DNA of 64,000 nucleotides, taken from the NCBI RefSeq assembly GCF_024611995.1, contig NZ_CP102509.1:6076001-6140000 (forward strand), given 5' to 3'. The translations under genes and the position numbers were made by a program. The notes under the pieces were generated by a model. The model saw nothing but the letters and a program-made list of their open reading frames with translations. It did not search any database and was not told where the DNA came from. Below are positions 62,304 through 64,000 of this stretch, one piece after another (within the stretch, counting starts at the first letter, position 1; every line of letters begins with the position of its first letter). Origin of the DNA: Streptomyces sp. NBC_00162 (GTDB lineage: Bacteria; Actinomycetota; Actinomycetes; Streptomycetales; Streptomycetaceae).

Positions 62304-62780
62304 TCAGCTCGGCTGCTCGATCAGCTGCGCGATGTACAGCGGCTCGCCCAGTGACTCGATGAGCTCCAGCTGGGTGTCGAGGTAGTCGATGTGGTGCTCC
62401 TCGTCCTCCAGGATCTCCTCGAAGAGGCGGGCCGAGGTGATGTCGCCCTTGCCGCGCATGACCTCGATGCCCCGCTTGAGCCGGTCGATGGCCTCGACCT
62501 CGACCTGGCGGTCCGCCTGGAACATCTCGGTGAGCGTCTGCCCGACCCGCACGTGGAAGAGGCGCTGGTAGTTCGGCAGGCCGTCGAGCATCAGGATGCG
62601 CTCGGTGATCTTGTCCGCGTGCTTCATCTCGTCGATGGATTCTTCACGCGTGTACTTGGCGAGCTTGGTCCAGCCCTTGTTGTCCTGGATGCGGTAGTGC
62701 AGCCAGTACTGGTTGATGGCCGTCAGCTCACCGGTCAGCTGCTCGTTCAGAAACTCAAGGACCTCGGGGTCGCCCTGCAT
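62304..62780 (-). CDS. bfr: bacterioferritin
   Basis: A 158-residue ferritin-like protein with four helices. Diiron ligands in LTGELTAINQYW, SIDEMKHADKI and ILEDEEHHIDYL, and the heme-ligand Met in ILMLDGLPNYQR (about 52). It stores ferric iron. ATG 62780 with GGAAGGAG upstream. Convergent with bfd. Confidence 0.95.
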   Translation of the reverse strand: MQGDPEVLEFLNEQLTGELTAINQYWLHYRIQDNKGWTKLAKYTREESIDEMKHADKITERILMLDGLPNYQRLFHVRVGQTLTEMFQADRQVEVEAIDRLKRGIEVMRGKGDITSARLFEEILEDEEHHIDYLDTQLELIESLGEPLYIAQLIEQPS

Positions 62781-62979
62781 CGCAGAGGCTCCTTCCAGGC
62801 AATGTCATCAATGACGGGGCTGGGGGTACCTCCCGGCCGTGGCCGGGGGATTGCGCGCATCCTTGCACCGCCACTGGGGGCCGTCCAGTAAGTGCCTCCT
62901 TAGTGGGAGTTACCGTGACTTGCCCGAATCGGCCCAGACCTGGTCATGACCACCCCGGCAAGTCTGTCACCATGGACTC

Positions 62980-63612
62980 ATGGGTCAGCCGGAAAGCCGG
63001 GAATCTCCGGGAGCAGAGCAGTCGGAGCTTCCACCGGGGCAGCGGTTGCAGCGGGGCTGGCCGGTCACCCACTACGGTCCGGTACCCAAGTTCAAGCCCG
63101 ACCGCTGGGAGTTCCGCGTCTTCGGCGCGACGGCCGACGGTGACAAGCACTGCTGGAACCACGAGGAGTTCGCGGCGCTGCCGTTCGAGTCGGTCGTGGC
63201 GGACCTGCACTGCGTGACGAAATTCAGCATGACGGGCGCCGAATGGGGCGGTGTGCTCGCCCGTACGATCCTCGCCCTGGCGCCGCCCGCGCCACAGGTC
63301 ACGCACGTGATGGTGTGGGCCGAGTACGGCTTCAGCTCCAACATGCGGCTGGCCGACTTCGCCTCCGAGCGGACCGTCTTCGCCACCCACCAGGGCGGTG
63401 AACTGCTCACCGCCGAGCACGGGTTCCCGCTGCGCCTCGTCGTCCCGCACCTGTACGCGTGGAAGGGCCCCAAGTGGGTCCGCGGCGTCGAGTACATGAC
63501 CGCCGACCGCCGGGGCTTCTGGGAGGAGCGCGGCTATCACAACATCGGCGACCCCTGGCGCGAGCAGCGCTTCTCGTACCAGGAGGAGCCGGGGGACGGC
63601 CCCGAGTTGTAG
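62980..63612 (+). CDS. sulfite-oxidase-like molybdopterin protein
   Basis: A 210-residue oxidoreductase-molybdopterin-domain protein: FRVFGATADGDKHCWNHEEF, the likely molybdenum-ligating cysteine in DLHCVTKFSM, and VMVWAEYGFSSNMRL with PHLYAWKGPKWVRGVEY. No signal peptide or heme domain, so it is of the YedY-core type without the Tat signal. Substrate unknown. ATG 62980. Confidence 0.9.
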   Translation: MGQPESRESPGAEQSELPPGQRLQRGWPVTHYGPVPKFKPDRWEFRVFGATADGDKHCWNHEEFAALPFESVVADLHCVTKFSMTGAEWGGVLARTILALAPPAPQVTHVMVWAEYGFSSNMRLADFASERTVFATHQGGELLTAEHGFPLRLVVPHLYAWKGPKWVRGVEYMTADRRGFWEERGYHNIGDPWREQRFSYQEEPGDGPEL

Positions 63613-63636
63613 GGCCCGTCCGGCCCGCCCGGCCCG

Positions 63637-64000
63637 TCAGTGGTACTGGTGGACGACCGCGTGACCCTTGCCGCGGCCGATCATCCACTTGTTGACCGGG
63701 ACCGTGATCACGAAGGCGGCCGCGAGCGAGATCGCGAGGACCGTCCAGAACAGCGGCTCCGAGAGGTGCGCGTCCATCGCGCCCGGCCACAGGGCGATCA
63801 CGCCGTTGTCGATCAGTTCCATGACGGCGATCGAAAGGGTGTCCGCGGCGAGCGCCACCCGGACGGCCGTACGGAGGTCAACCCCTGCCGCGAGGATCCC
63901 CCGCAGGGTGAAGGCGTAGCCGAAGAGGAACGCGAGGGCGATCGCCAGGATCATCGTCGGCATGTTCCCCCAGCCCAGCGCGGTCCCGATGACCATGCCG
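63637..64000 (-). CDS. DUF4396-like integral membrane protein, 5' end cut by the right edge
   Basis: The last 119 or more residues of a membrane protein: MILAIALAFLFGYAFTLRGI, ADTLSIAVMELIDNGVIALWPG and FWTVLAISLAAAFVITVPVNKWMIGRGKGHAVVHQYH in pieces. It has three hydrophobic segments and a His-rich tail. The preserved GW-NMPT beginning and helices fit DUF4396. The start lies beyond base 64000 or at the ATG 63996. Function unknown. Confidence 0.75.
   Translation of the reverse strand, partial: GMVIGTALGWGNMPTMILAIALAFLFGYAFTLRGILAAGVDLRTAVRVALAADTLSIAVMELIDNGVIALWPGAMDAHLSEPLFWTVLAISLAAAFVITVPVNKWMIGRGKGHAVVHQYH

Overview
The window is chromosomal DNA from a high-GC Gram-positive actinomycete, almost certainly a Streptomyces. 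The evidence is strong third-position GC bias, many GTG and TTG starts, frequent ATGA/GTGA stop-start overlaps, and Streptomyces-type content: an actinobacterial cta/qcr respiratory cluster, a class II DAHP synthase, DUF5304 next to a ROK glucokinase, a MacS/MacR-like two-component pair, and a SAM-IV riboswitch. The region is ordinary core chromosome with one small scar of mobile DNA near 35.1-35.8 kb. I saw no tRNA, rRNA, CRISPR array, prophage or intact insertion sequence. All family assignments come from reading motifs, without database searches.

Layout. 0-3 kb: a TTGA-coupled pair (rhomboid-like membrane protein, MprF-like lysyltransferase-domain protein). 2.8-6 kb: cobT, an EamA transporter and a cobU fused to an N-terminal metallo-beta-lactamase-like domain, one minus-strand operon; cobS lies apart at 10.1 kb. 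6-10 kb: small conserved proteins, a methyltransferase, DUF3043, the pspA-pspAA envelope-stress pair and a His-rich membrane protein. 11-15 kb: an orphan NarL-type regulator and an RND pump. 15-20 kb: nadA (three similar palindromes in its promoter), erpA, a secreted protein and an AdoK-like kinase. 20-31 kb: a cysteine desulfurase-TusA fusion, then ctaC-ctaD-ctaF, an L,D-transpeptidase lipoprotein, a degenerate receiver, and ctaE-qcrC-qcrA-qcrB, which together encode the bc1-aa3 branch. 31-35 kb: trpD, then a SAM-IV riboswitch with a hexapeptide leader ORF ahead of a PLP enzyme and an unknown partner.

35-43 kb: a TnpB remnant with gene debris, a rhomboid protease, a zinc-ribbon protein, a NYN-domain protein, two tandem NlpC/P60 endopeptidases, a metallopeptidase lipoprotein and a PimB-like glycosyltransferase. 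43-47 kb: a cholesterol oxidase facing a long-chain acyl-CoA ligase. 47-54 kb: phosphoesterase, SRPBCC protein, ArsA-like ATPase with a changed P-loop, DUF5304, glucokinase, EEP-family protein, membrane protein, alpha/beta hydrolase, acyltransferase. 54-64 kb: MacS/MacR-like pair, pfkA, a 2-hydroxyacid dehydrogenase, a fused anthranilate synthase under a Trp-rich leader peptide, aroH, the iron-linked bfd/bfr pair, a sulfite-oxidase-like protein and a DUF4396 protein cut by the right edge.

The genes group into cobalamin assembly (cobT, cobU, cobS), aerobic respiration and its Fe-S/NAD support (erpA, nadA, desulfurase), aromatic amino-acid supply (aroH, trpEG, trpD), glycolytic entry (glucokinase, pfkA), iron storage and envelope maintenance. 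The most rewarding non-coding signals are the SAM-IV leader with its short ORF, the palindrome over the ctaE start codon, the triple palindromes at nadA, the Trp attenuator and the iron boxes at bfd.
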